Shown: positions 34,301 to 45,900 of the stretch, one piece after another
How positions within the stretch are numbered: the stretch's first letter is position 1
Layout: each line of letters opens with the position of its first letter
NCBI GenBank assembly: GCA_037577475.1
Contig: CM075203.1
Coordinates: forward strand, 657,501-721,500
Source of the DNA: Chaunax sp. Z400
Lineage: Eukaryota > Chordata > Actinopteri > Lophiiformes > Chaunacidae
Direction of reading: 5' to 3'
Length of the DNA stretch: 64,000 nt
Translations under genes and position numbers: made by a program
Notes under the pieces: model-generated
Told to the model about the DNA's origin: nothing
Database searches by the model: none
What the model saw: only the letters and a program-made list of their open reading frames with translations

Positions 34301-37300
34301 CATTTTCATCCACCTGAACCAATGACTGTCTCTGATTCAGAGACTCCTCCCTCATGGACATTTGACATCACCTCTAGTGGAGCCTCAGGATTTATCAGGA
34401 GCCTCCTCCTCCTCCTCCTCCTCCTCCTCCTCCTCAGTTAAATATGCTGACTTTGCTCATATGCAGTCAGATAGTTGTTGATGGGACAGAGGATTGGGAG
34501 GTGGTGGAGGCAGAGGGTCCACCAGGACCACATACCTGTCCCCCAGTGAAGCTGGTTAAATAATGCTGCAGGTTCAGGTCTGTTATAAACTAGGTGTGCA
34601 TTTATGTTTAAAAACATCTATGTATGATTAAAAGACTAAATACAACCCTGTGATTTACTCTGTGCCCAGATTATGCACCAGAGTTGGACACGTCCTAGAA
34701 GAACTTGCACCATGTGCTTTAAATCCTTCATATGGGGCCTCAAATTTCACACAGTGTCTGAACAAGGAATGAAATTCAGACACTCTTCTACTCAAAAACA
34801 GACCAGCATGAATTCCTCACACAGCTTCTAACAGAACAGAAACTGTGTTGAGTTTCTGGTTTACTCCTCCTTTAACATGCTTCACCTTGAATGTTGCTGC
34901 TACGTTGGTGAAGTTGGCGATACTTCCTCCGATGATCAGTACTTTCCCTGCAGGAGAGAGAGGAGAAGTGTCGACATGCTGAGGACTGACATTTGACACC
35001 CCACTAACATAGTTTGGTGACAGCCATCATTGCTGGCAGCCTTCAGAGTGAAGCCTTGTGACAGACTAAACGGAGTGAGCAGGTCACATTGCAGAAGAAG
35101 TGTCCAACAGTGGTTTCCATGCTTCCCTCCACCCTCTGTCACCTTTAGACCAGTTTCTCTGACCCTGTTTGGAGAAGACGCCCTGGTGAAGTCGGCCGTA
35201 CTCACCCTGAGGATGTTTCTCCCGCGTCATGAGAGACAGGATGGTTTTAGCGTAGTCGTAGGTCTGCTGCTCGCTGGGCGCTCCTGAGTACTCGCCATAG
35301 TTGGCCAGTTCCTCCACCCCACCCAGGTCACAGATGGTGTCGCTGAAGGAGAGGGAACATGGGCGGTCAAATACTGATTCGAGCTGCTAACATGGCTTCT
35401 TATAAGAACACGGAGCACCTGTAGACGACTGAAGCTCCTCCTCCAGCCACCATGGTCCAGATTCTACCGCGAGGGTTCAGCAGGGTCAGCTTCAGGCTGG
35501 CACCACTCTTTGCATCCAGATCGGCTATGTATGCCTCCTACAACGGACCGATCAGAGAGTAGGGATGTATTCCAGTCAATGAGAGAACAAGGCCTCAGTG
35601 GATTTCCTGACACAGGGGCGACTTTTCAACAAATAATAACTAGAAAGCTTTTGGTGAGCAGACACCTCCACCATCGCCGCCTTTTTTCATGACATGGTAA
35701 AACGTTAAAAAGGCCCCATCTCATAATGTTGAAGTGAAATGACTGAACAGATAAAGGATGGAGGCTCCATGAAACCACTTACCCACTAACGAGCTGCTGC
35801 ATTAGAAGATTTTCATAGAAACGTTTAAACCCTGTTTCTCGTCTTTCAGGTCTCACCTCTGGATATGCTTCTCTGCCAAAGGGTGGTGGAAACTCCACGT
35901 CGCCCCATTTAGCCTTGCAGATGTAATCTGCGGTGGCGTCGATCTTGGCTGCCATGTCCAGGACGTTCACTCCATCGGGGGTGACGACTGGTCGGGAGAA
36001 CAGACACTGTTAGGGATTCATTTATATAAAGATGCTACATAAGAGATGCATCGGTGGTACATTTGTTCATTGACTTGCACAGAATAACTTGTTAGTCTCT
36101 TTTGCACCAGGTCTCGTTTATGCTGTTATATTTAAATATAAATGGTACCTAGAGGGTTGATCTCAAGGTAGGTGAAGTACAGGTCCTCATATAAGTTGAA
36201 GAGGCCCAAGATGAAACTGGCCAGGACCCTTTAAGAAGGAAACGGAGGGATTAAAACCACATCAGCAGTAGACCAGACGGCTGTACTCTGGGAGGTGGAT
36301 AGCTGAGGGATGCTGTCTGTGATTTACACTGCAGCTGTAACCTGCTGCTAGCAGGCTATCGTTGTCATGTTAGCTTATCTCCATTCAAACTGGTAGCCCA
36401 GCAGCTACAAGGCCAACAAGCCTCCCTGCCTCAGGTTTACATTGAATTAGATCAGCGATAGTCGATCCTGACTTTATGTGATGGAGTTAAATCTGAGCAG
36501 GTAAAACTCTTCTCATGGTTCAGTCTTCATAGATGCTGCCTCTTATTGCTTCTGGAGGGCAGGGCTTGTGAGGATCTAGTCGTTATATCAGATCTGAATG
36601 TTCTCTAAACGCTGGGGATGGTATGAAATCTAACGAGAACAGACTGAGGCTCAGGGTCACAGCAGCTCTGAGAGGCCCTTTGATTCAGAAAAATATAAAG
36701 AGTGACAAATAAAGTCCAGCAGACGGGCTTCTGGGACAGTAATGATATGACTGCAGCTGTAACCATCCAAACAGGAGCAGCTGCTCTCTGGACAAATCAA
36801 AAAGCATTGAAAGTAAAAGTATCCTAAAGTCTCCAATGAACAGAGAAACTTTCTGACTCACTCAGACACTGTTAGACTCTGTTATAATACATGTTAACAT
36901 CCTCAGGTCTGACTCAGTGTAGCTGCTGCACAACGTTTCCCTCTGGATACACATGAACAATAAAAGATGTCCGTACTCTTTCTTCTCATCAGGAACGTGT
37001 GTGAGGAGCTTCTCTGTGACCTGGTCTTCACTCAGCTTGTGATCCACAGCGACCAGCAGCCTCTGGGCCTTGGCCTCCACGTCTCCCACCTCCACCCCTC
37101 CCTCGTGATGGAAGAGGATGTGGTCTCCCTCACGTGTGGCGTAAACACACAAATAGAACTCCTCCTCCTGTGGACCGATGGAGGTCAAACACAAAGACAC
37201 ACAAACATTCATATCAAACACTAATAACTAATAACTATGGCTGTTTATCATTCAGCAGTTTATTAATGAGTCGCTCCCATAGTTAGTGTTGATTCTTAAG

Positions 37301-38152
37301 GCTGCACCAAAAACCTCCATACGTAGAACAGCATGTATCACCTGTGTGTGTGGAACAAAAGGCTCGATGAGGAAGTTCTTCAGCACACCTTTAGCCTTTC
37401 CCACCTGTAGAAGACACACAACACAGTCATGTCAGCCCAACACACTGAAGAGAAAATGATCGTATGCCTCAAACTACAAACACTGAGCATATTTTCTGAC
37501 ATGAAAATGTGAGGAGTGGATTCTGAACGATCTTCCTGGGTTTGTCTGAGCAGCGTCTAAAAAACAAACTGCCTCTGAATCAGATTTACTGCGAGTGCAG
37601 TGATGGAACATATCCATCCATTTAACCCAAAATAACCTAAATATAAAAAAAATTTCTCATTAATATTCAACATTTGGTCAAATATCACACAGTCACCTAA
37701 TTTCCACATCACTGCTGTTTGATATTGATAACATGAAGAGGACAAAGACGACGCTGAGCTACGTTTGAGCTAAAGGCTACCAGGCAGACTCACAGTGGTC
37801 TCTCTCATGAGGTGGCCTTTCAGCCACTCCCGGACGCCCTGCAGGTCCAGGTCGATGCCCACCAGGCCGAGCTTCCCGCGTCGCTTGATTAGCTGGTCTG
37901 GCTTAACCACCAGCCGCTACAGTGGAAGACAGATCAGACTCAGGTTAAACAAGCTGAGGACAGGACCACACAGATCAGTCTGTCAGTCTGTACCTCCGTC
38001 AGCAGCCACGGATGCTCCTGTGTGAGGCCGTCCCAGTCCGTCTCAGCGGTGACGCTGGCATAGCGGAAGCGGTTCTGCAGGGCCGCCGAGGTGCAGATGT
38101 ACTTAAACAAGAACTCTTTTCCTGTCTGCTCTGAGATGGCTTTCGCCGACAT
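25322..38152 (-). CDS. acly: ATP-citrate lyase (citrate + CoA + ATP to acetyl-CoA + oxaloacetate)
   Basis: 27 coding exons, in transcript order: 37994-38152 (exon to 38175), 37794-37916, 37342-37404, 36977-37167, 36149-36228, 35857-35987, 35419-35537, 35206-35342, 34886-34947, 33697-33814, 33425-33579, 32895-32988, 30876-31017, 30624-30792, 29720-29824, 29391-29587, 29227-29308, 29025-29135, 28456-28583, 28285-28378, 26597-26751, 26369-26519, 26143-26286, 25939-26052, 25787-25869, 25500-25576, 25322-25416. Phases agree throughout; 1092 residues (human 1101/1091). It starts [13 protein letters not shown] and ends [10 protein letters not shown]. An N-terminal ATP-grasp/citrate-binding half is followed by a linker with RTASF, whose serine falls at residue 455, the AKT/PKA site position in human. 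The CoA-ligase part contains the phosphohistidine motif [10 protein letters not shown] (His about 751). The C-terminal citrate-synthase-like module has GIGHRVKS. A cytosolic homotetramer, it supplies acetyl-CoA for lipid synthesis and histone acetylation. A Tc1-like element lies in the intron between 28285 and 26751. Confidence 0.98.
27203..28093. mobile_element. Tc1/mariner-like transposon, 44-bp perfect inverted repeats
   Basis: Terminal inverted repeats at 27203-27246 and 28050-28093 are exact complements over 44 bases (starting AAAGTCTCCTTTTCCTGACT). The 891-bp element carries a decayed transposase. It lies in the acly intron between exons 28285-28378 and 26597-26751. Perfect ends with a broken gene suggest that the ends are recent or were mobilised in trans. 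TA target duplications are not obvious at these borders, so the true ends may lie a few bases further out. Confidence 0.85.
27409..27990 (+). pseudogene. Decayed Tc1/mariner-like transposase
   Basis: Fragments such as [25 protein letters not shown] and [12 protein letters not shown] match the Tc1 transposase core (DET.., KHGGGS, G.MDS). Downstream pieces in a shifted frame recall [10 protein letters not shown] and ENLWWDLKK. The reading frame is broken near 27753 and has further stops, so no active enzyme is encoded. The N-terminal DNA-binding region is largely missing. Confidence 0.8.
30362..30570. repeat. Dispersed element copy in an acly intron
   Basis: It contains GTTTGTTTGTTTATGAGCAG, CCCAGTAAACGTAGTGGGAG and GGTCCAGAATAGACTCCATT, shared with the fkbp10 intron copy at 11470-11575. 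It lies between acly exons 30624-30792 and 29720-29824. Family not named. Confidence 0.55.
31557..32109. mobile_element. MITE-like element (hAT-like ends), copy A
   Basis: The left end GGCTACGTTCACATCAC pairs with the right end GTGATGTGAACGTAGTCT. Internal TATGAAAGAGACTCACATCT is the reverse complement of a matching stretch in copy B at 39797-40080. No protein is encoded. It lies in the acly intron between exons 32895-32988 and 30876-31017. Confidence 0.7.
32675..32731 (-). other. acly: Candidate alternative cassette exon of acly
   Basis: A 57-nt open segment has a strong donor (GGACAG|GTAAGT) and an acceptor with a pyrimidine tract (TCGTCTCTCTAAG). It fits phase 1-1 between exons 32895-32988 and 30876-31017 and would add [19 protein letters not shown]. 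Human ACLY has an alternatively spliced 10-residue exon at this same place. The inserted sequence is not clearly homologous, so this is an inference. Confidence 0.35.
33082..33123. other. Near-perfect 42-bp hairpin in an acly intron
   Basis: CATGTTTCCATG and CATGGAAACATG flank AAGCCC/GGGCTT, forming an 18-bp stem with a 4-base loop and a 2-base bulge. It is too short for a usual microRNA precursor. Origin unknown. Confidence 0.6.
33941..34268. repeat. 20-bp minisatellite in an acly intron
   Basis: About 16 nearly identical copies of TTACACACACACTCTGCTGG between acly exons 34886-34947 and 33697-33814. The very low divergence suggests recent expansion, and copy number probably varies between individuals. 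Confidence 0.97.
34262..34570. repeat. Dispersed repeat, copy 2
   Basis: The first half (ACACTAGTGATGCACTGATC to GGATTTATCAGGAG) is shared with 2562-2690. The second half, after a (CTC)n tract, has GTTGATGGGACAGAGGATTG through ACCACATACCTGTCCC and is nearly identical to 63780-63890. It joins the minisatellite at 33941-34268. The family is not known to me. Confidence 0.65.
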
Positions 38153-38175
38153 GGCAGCGCTGGAGAGCAGAGGAC

Positions 38176-40832
38176 CTGTGGGAAACGGAGGCCAGCCGTC
38201 AGCGTCACACATGTCACACGTCACGGATAACACAAACCAAACATGGATGTGTTTTCAACCACCTCCTCCAGCCTCACTGTTCAGTCTCATGCTTCACCTT
38301 TATATTTAGATCATTCTACCAGAAACATGTCCCAATAAAAAAGACCAGGCTGAATAAAATATATAAGATAAAACAGAAACTGAATTCATGCCAACAACTC
38401 TTATCTATGCTTCAGATTTCCAGAGACACATTCTTTGCTCCCTCTGAGATAAACTGTTCCATGATGTACAAATAACTAAACACACCCAAACTCAGAGTTC
38501 TACCATTTATCATTTGTTAGAAGTGTGGATAAAAACGCCTTCGTTCATGGACAGAATGGGTTCTGATCAGAATAAGAGCACAGATTAAACAGTAGTGCCT
38601 TAACTGTGAAGGTTCTTGACTGATGGAAGCTCAATTAGTCTGTTCTAACCCCAAAAATCAGAGGCTTGTTCTGACCATTCATTCTTTGCATCATCTTAAG
38701 TCAGAGATGATGAGAATGACGACTGTTATTAACTTCATTTCTTAATTTTCTTAACTCTTGATTTCAGGTGAGTAAATGTTTAACAGTATTCTAGTTGTCT
38801 TTTTAAGTTACTGATGATAAAACATTTATTATAAGAAGGTCTGGAAACTATTTCCTGATGGTTCCACTTTTAATGACTAGGTTAGAGGAGTTAGTGGAGG
38901 TTTGAGCAATTAATCTACAAATACTGGTTAATTTTTTTTTCAGGTTCTAGGGGCAGGTTTTCATGGTCCAGGATCACATGATGAGGGTCAGACCATCAGG
39001 TGGAGACATTACCTTTAACTGTAGTAAAAAAAAAAAGAAGCTTTCACTGAAGCATGAACACCTACAGTAGTTCTGAAACACTACTATCTGACGAAAGGGA
39101 CAAAAACAAGACTCACTGACAGACTGACAAGAGACTCCTGTTCCACATCCATGTGCCTCAACAAAGACAACATTATGTTGCACTGATGGTTCTCACATTC
39201 CAGTTTTAAACATCTCCTTATGCTGACAGACCTGCTCAGCCAACCCATCAATGACACATGCATTTGTAGATCACGTTCCCTTTGGCCTCATGCCTACAGT
39301 TTACAGACACTCTAGGCGTGTGGACCAATCAACCTTTACTGCCACCACAAACTCAAACAGTTTGGATAACATGCATCTTATCTCCTCTGTGGAACTGATA
39401 ACATTTTTTATGGTGGCTTTTTGTCAGCTACTGAAATGTAAGCTTTGTGGTTGCAGAGTCTGCATCAGCTGCAGCACGTCAACAAAGCAACATGTCTTTA
39501 ATATCTAACCTGGAGTGGATTTAGCTTAGCAGGCTATCCTGTCATGCTTTCAAGGGCAGATGTCTAAGTATTTATCTTGCCATAATCCACAGGTCTAGGC
39601 TATTGTTTGAAGCATCAAGCTGTGCCACTTTGCAGGCTCCTGAGATGCTTCAGCTCAGTCTGATGAGCGAGGCAGTGCGATAGTACCAGTAAAAGAAGCT
39701 GCAGTTCCAACTACCACAATCAAAGCTAGCTAAACAAGTTCAACTTGGCTCTTTTTGGCTACACATACCTTATAAATCTGGTTGTTCATGAAAGACTATG
39801 TTCACATCACCAGGCTGAAGCAATTCAATCTGATTTTTTCAGGGCTGTGTGAACACAAAAATCTGATCTCTTCAAATCAGATTTGAGTCTCTTTCATATG
39901 TGGGCCTTCATTAGATGCATATCTAATTCATGGTCATGTGACAAGAATGAGAATGGTCAGATCAGAATTCATGAGGCTTTTTCTATATAAACATGCGTTC
40001 ACCATCAGATTAGTGTCACGCAAATTAATCAGAATTGAGTCACTTCCATCTGAGCCTGGTAATGTGAATGCAGCCTATGAGAGAACAGGTGTGGTTGGTG
40101 TAGAAAAACAGTCATAACAGGAACAGCTGTTTGCTGATGATGCAAGTCATTGATTTGATGCAAGTCAAGATTTTTGTTTTCTTCTGGAAAGTTTAAATCA
40201 GTTTAGTTTTGCACTTCAGCTCCATCACAGCTATGATAATTATAAGACAATTATATGATTCTCCCATTTGTGGCTCCTGGGATGAAGCAACCTGGATTTG
40301 GAGACCAGTCTGATGAACCAGGCGGCGGTATAGAATCTCATTATTAGAATCAGGCCAGTACAAGTAAATGAAGCAACCACCGCTCCCAGTATGTAGCCTG
40401 ACCTAGCATGCTAAGCGAGTTTAGCTTGGCTCTTAATGTGTGAATAAAAGGCTAATCTTTAACAGAACAGGCGTGATAAGGTTAGCAAAACCTACAGAGT
40501 GAGTCATGATGGAACAAACTTACCAAGGCAGGGGGAGCTAGTTAAGGTCAAGTTAGCCTTGTTGTTAATAAGAGCTCTATTTTTCCCCGGTGACTTTAAA
40601 ATCAGTCTAGTTTTGTGCGTTAGCTCTATTGCAGTCAAACCAAATGTCTTCCATCACTGACAGGATGACAGTGTAGTTGTTGTTTTTTATCTCCAGCATC
40701 CAACATCTGCTAACCTGAAAGTCCGGACTGACTGGCTAACTTGTAGCCTCACACTAGAGCTAGCTAACCGGCTGTAAGAGAAGCTAGCTGACATTAGCGT
40801 AAAAAAAAAGACAACGGAGCTACAACAGTTAC
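38176..40832 (-). other. acly: acly intron 1
   Basis: A 2.66-kb intron separates the non-coding first exon from the exon with the start codon. No coding exon is seen. It holds an old tandem duplication (about 39630-40235 and 40270-40640) and a MITE-like element at 39797-40080 lying in only one of the two duplicated units. Confidence 0.7.
39797..40080. mobile_element. MITE-like element (hAT-like ends), copy B
   Basis: A ~280-bp element with ends GACTATGTTCACATCACCAG and CTGGTAATGTGAATGCAGCC, which are inverted repeats. It shares TTTGAGTCTCTTTCATATGT with copy A at 31557-32109 in the opposite orientation. No coding capacity. Confidence 0.75.
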
Positions 40833-41030
40833 CTTGTCGATTAAAGAAGCACCTCAGTGACGTACGGAGACGTATTCTGGCGTGAAATGACTCGGTTGAG
40901 GAGTCTCTTCTTCTCGTCGCGGAGTCTTCTCCTGTCAATCGCCACCTCACTCCCGTACTGTCTCACCATAATCTGGCGACCGATTACACGTCGGAGCCGC
41001 AGCCTGATTGGCTTAAAAATGATCACGTGG
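40833..41030 (-). other. acly: acly non-coding first exon (5' UTR)
   Basis: The donor CGACAAG|GTAACT gives an exon 3' edge at 40833. No in-frame start is needed, because translation begins in the next exon at 38152. The 5' edge is estimated from the promoter motifs and is uncertain. Confidence 0.6.
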
Positions 41031-41060
41031 TGACGTCACTCACGCCCCACAGCTTTATAA
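41000..41060 (-). promoter_or_regulatory. acly: acly promoter with E-box, CRE, CCAAT and TATA-like motifs
   Basis: Within 60 bases there are ATTGG (inverted CCAAT) at 41007-41011, CACGTG at 41024-41029, a full CRE TGACGTCA at 41031-41038, GCCCCAC at 41043-41049 and, on the minus strand, CTTATAAAG near 41053. E-box, CCAAT and GC-type sites are known for SREBP/ChREBP/NF-Y/Sp1 control of lipogenic genes; their use here is inferred. Confidence 0.6.
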
Positions 41061-42093
41061 GAGGAAGCAGACAATAATTACCTCAACCTAAAGTTGAAAA
41101 TCTCTGATAACCACGATAAAACAATAAAAATGTAAACAGCAGTGAGAAAATGACATATTATATAATAACAGGATATTTGTATTTTTTCCAGTTTATTAAA
41201 GGAAAATACCTGTGCGCTAAAATGTAGGTCAAATCTACTTAACGTGTTCAAGTAATTTTTATTATATAGATAGGAACCTTAAGGCAGTGGTGGTAGTCAG
41301 ATCTTTAACTTCAATAAAAGTAGTAAAGCCAGACCCAGGTAGAAGTAAAAAAACAAACAAATGTTTACATAATTTAAAGTATTATAAAATAAGCATCAAA
41401 AGTAAAAATGATTAATCATTTGGATTATTTCTAAAACTGGGGGACAACTCTAATCCACATGATCTCAGATGGTAGTTGTGTTTCTAGCCCTATTTGTTAG
41501 CATAGTGGCTAAACACACACCCTTAAAGTGAATATTTAGATCCAGCAGATCAGGACCTTTACCTGGATCTGCACCTCAATACACACCTAGATAAAATATC
41601 ATAGATAAGATATAAGATTCTTATGACATTATGATTTGTAGATTGTGGACAATGCCCTACATCACAATGCTACACTATTAAATAATTTCTGGATCACACC
41701 ATTTAATGGGTTCTTGTCTGACCCATGTTCCATCCTTCCACCAAGATCTACACCATAATTTCATGGATTCATCCCAAGACCCAGTCTAACCCCTTCACAA
41801 AATTGAGTGAACATTGATTCATTACTTTTAGAATAATCCTTTTGACAAACAAACCAACTGACAGGTGAAACTAACCTCCTGGGTGGAGGTAACAATGCAG
41901 AATGTTTCCTAAAAATCATTAAACTAGTAGCTATGGCTGTTAAATGATTTCCTTCTGAATGTACTGAAGTAAACGTAGAATAAAATGAAAAATACTCAGT
42001 GTATTTAAGTGCAGCATCTGACATGTTTAGTTACTCACTAGTGACATCTGGAAAAAGATGACATATAAATGTCCAGCGATACAAAATCCAGCC
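41061..42093. other. acly-dnajc7 intergenic spacer
   Basis: One kilobase between the acly promoter and the dnajc7 poly(A) signal, with no exon recognised. 41525-41890 is a dispersed-repeat copy, with ACCTCCTGGGTGGAGGTAAC at its end and the AACAAACCAACTG tail seen in related copies. Confidence 0.6.
41525..41890. repeat. Dispersed element copy (GGTGGAGGTAA end)
   Basis: It shares AGATCCAGCAGATC, CATCCTTCCACCAAG and the terminal CCTCCTGGGTGGAGGTAAC with the copies in fkbp10 intron 2 and at 45800-45900. Confidence 0.55.
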
Positions 42094-42099
42094 TTTATT
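42094..42099 (-). terminator. dnajc7: dnajc7 poly(A) signal AATAAA
   Basis: TTTATT on the + strand, about 890 bases after the dnajc7 stop codon, gives a 3' UTR of reasonable length with no other gene between. Confidence 0.5.
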
Positions 42100-42985
42100 T
42101 CCTCAATGAGAAAAGTGTGTTTTGTTAATACTGACAAGTTTTTAAAAACAGATCAGTGACACAAATATGACTGAAGCTCCCTGCTAACGATCCGTTCCCC
42201 TTTCAAACCAGTGGAAGAAGCAGAGCGAGGGCTGCACTGATGAACAGGTGGAGGACAGGAGAAATAAAACACTGTCATTTTCTCTTAAGAAAGAGGCTAA
42301 AAACCAAGAAAAACATGCTATAATTAACTGCTGCCTTTACAAACAGGATGTGGATTATTCTGAGGGTTACCTCATCTGCTCATTCTTGTCTCTTAATAAA
42401 AGGAGGATGATGATGATCAGGGTAGAAAACACAGGACAATAAATAGAAGCAGGCCAAGGGGAGACTGAAGAAGGAAGATTTATGGACACAAAACAATTTA
42501 CATTCCAGTTAAATATACAATTCAGCACAAAGAAAAGAAACCCGGCACGTTTATATTTGGCAAGCCAGTCAGTGCTGGACACAGACCAGCGTCGTCCTCG
42601 TCAGGCTGTCCTGAGGTCAGTGAGACATTGAACTTCCACTCCTCTATAGAGACAAGCCAGCCTTAAATACCACCTAGTGTTCTACAACTAACCAACCATG
42701 AACCCTCCATGTCCAACTCTGACTTCTGATCACCTTCATGGAGGTTGAGGCCGTTTTACAAGATTTCAGCTCTTTGCCAAACGTTTTTTAATTTACAAAG
42801 TTAAGTCATGCCTGAAGCCTCTAAATCATCCTTCCCAATGTTTGTAGGCATCAACGTAGGGAGCCATGACTACAATGATAAAAAATGGGGCGATATTATT
42901 TGTAAGACACTCAGGAGATCGAGCATCATGGAGTCCATTTAGTCCACTGCAGGGCTGCATTCACCCCCCCACAGGCTCCTCTGCT

Positions 42986-45900
42986 TTAGCCAAACTGGAA
43001 GAAGAAATTTCCAGGTCCAGAATCTAGAGAAGAGAGAAATGAACAGGATTTCATTTCTCTGATTGATTCGTTCAAGCTTCAGTACAGGAAACACATTTAA
43101 AGTGTGCAAAAACCAACCTGGACTGGAATCGAAGCTGAATCCACCACCGTGACCCCCGAAGAAAGCCCTGAAGATGTTGTTTGCATCAAAGTCTAGACGG
43201 AAAGAAAAGGAACATACAGCAGATTAGCTGGTAGAAGAAGACTTAAAAACAGATCATTCGTTTTACTAAACACTGAATGAATCAAACGGTTGTCGTCTTT
43301 TATACACTGGAGAGAAACAAGTTCCACTGGACCATCGAGATTCACAGGAAATGTTCTCCACACAGCTGGTTATTGGAGCTCATTGAAAGGTGGAAGAACA
43401 TTTTAGATACATCAATAAAACTATTACCAAACTATGGAAATACCCGACTACATGTGAAAACTGCTCTCAAAACGTTTTAAACATCAAACGCTGATTCTGG
43501 GAGCTGTTAATATTGTCCTATGTGTGAACTGAACTAGAAACCCATTGAGGAATGTTTCACATTCACACAGTTTGCCTGAAGAAGAAATGTTTCTTTTTAA
43601 CATATGTTGTTAATCTGTATTTATGTTCAAATGTAAAGGTCACTAACATTAACTAACTCTACTAGATGATACTTCAACAAGGAAACGGAATAATTACATT
43701 TAATGTTAATGTGTTACAGAGTAGGATCAAACTCAACCATCTGGTCCAAACTGAACACGACAAGTAAAAGAGTTTGAGACTGATTTCAAATAAAAAGCCC
43801 TTCCAGGCCTCCACAGACTGAGGGAAAGGAAAGGACCAATCACTGTCCAACATATATGGAGGGAACGCCACGCCCACATATGGAGGGAACGCCACGCCCA
43901 CATATGGAGGGAACGCCACGCCCACGCCGTCTCCTCAAGGATTGGTTATTTCTTAATCCACTGCCTCCAGTCGTGGCCAAAGGAGAGAAAGTTCATGTTT
44001 CAGGAACATACAGTTTGTACAGAATGTAGACCTGAATCTGAACACAGCTGGAGACGATTAACAGAACAGCAGCTCATCACTTTCACATGTTTAGGACACG
44101 TCCAGTACTCCAATCTGATTGGTTAAAGGCAGTAACAGAAGTAAAATGATTAGGGTTGTTATGAATTCTACTTTTGGCACCTTATATTTATGTAACATAC
44201 AAACTGAATCCAACAAAATATTCCATGTAGTCAGCAGAAGAACAATAACGAAGAACTGGATGGACAAGGACACAACAAAGGGATAAAGACGGATCATTAC
44301 TGATCACATGAACTGCACTGTGTCATTAATATATCATGTTAGAGCATCTATTTGATGCCAGTTAACTAGTGCTGTTAACATTAGTAACAGATGCACATTT
44401 ACCAACGTCTGATGTCTGATCAATGTCGTGTCAATTACAAAATACAACCATTCATGTTTCTCCCCTACACAAAAAAACCCTCTAGTGGTTAAAAACATTG
44501 AAGCCAAATCCAGTCCAAAATTTAAATATTTTTCCTGTCCTTTGACCAACTGTCCACCAGTGTACAGATCCATTCAGCCATCACTGAACGATAAGATGAT
44601 AGCAGCACTAATGAGTTCTCTGTCATCCAACCAATGACCTGCAGGTTGAAGGTAAAGAAAAACGTACCTCTTGCGTCGAAGCCGCCGTCATTATCCAGGT
44701 CGTGTCCGTTGTCGTAGCGGATCTTCTTCTTGGGGTCAGAGAGCACAGTGAAAGCCTCGCCCAGCTCCTTGAACTTCTTCTCCTCCTCCTTTTGCACCTC
44801 TGAAGTCGCGGCGCTGTGGCGGTCTGCGAGACGACGACACAACAGAGAAGATAAATACACAACAGATCAAATCAACATGTGCACCTTGAGGAGGGCTGGA
44901 ACAGGACTACCTGGGTGGTGCAGGAGGGCTCGTTTGCGATAGGCCTTCTTGATCTCGTCCTCGGTGGCGTTCTTGCCGACTCCCAGCACCTTGTAGTAAT
45001 CTTTCCTCTTGCTCTTCTTTAGCTCCAGCTGTGCCGTCTCCAGCAGCTGCTTGTGATCTAGAGGGAAAACATGGACTCTGTTTAGTCCCGGTTTTAAAAT
45101 GCGTTTTGGGCGATCGGATCACAAATGGTCAGCTGGACACATTTGGAGACACATGATAGACACGGGTGTGTTTCGCTGTCCGCTTGTGATCCAATTGCCT
45201 AAAACGCATTTTAAAACCAAGTCTAAACAGGGTAATGGAAATAAAGCCACAATGAATCCGTACAAACAAGACCAGTCGGTGGTAAAATAAGAGCGCAGCT
45301 TACCTGACGTCTTCTCTGTCTGGTAAACTTTGTCGTAGTCCCGTACGGCCTCCTCGTACTGCTCTGTGTCCATGTAGCTACAGCCAACACAAAGCTAACA
45401 GTTAAACAGCTGCTGAACAAAGAGGAAGCTCAAAACTGCCTGCTGTACGACAATCACATGGTTTTAAATTACAAGTTGGTTTCATCAAGTCTGAACCACA
45501 AACATGAACTTTCATTTTTCATTTCATTTGATGAAAGCACTGTTTACTTCTCATCAAGAAAGATACGGCTTTGACCAAAACACACCTACGTCATCACGCT
45601 GCACTCGTCCCCACACACAAAACTCAAAACCACACACAGGCAGGAGAACAGTAAGTATATATTAACAGGGTCATGCTTTGTTGAAGTTCATTAGCTGTTA
45701 AATGGACATGAATCAATTAGAAACATTTGTCAGCAGCAGAGGTTCAGATGTCGGTCATTTTGTGGCAGACAGCTCCATCTTGTGGAGCCATTACTTTTTC
45801 TTTTTTTAAAATCCTGTTAACAAACAAACAAACCAACAAACAAACCAACAAACCAACCAACACCGGTAAAACATAACCTCCTCCCTTGGCAGAGGTAATA

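Noticed and set aside
33904..34317. 137-codon repetitive ORF ([14 protein letters not shown])
   Set aside because: Translation of the 20-bp minisatellite, opposite in strand to acly and intronic.
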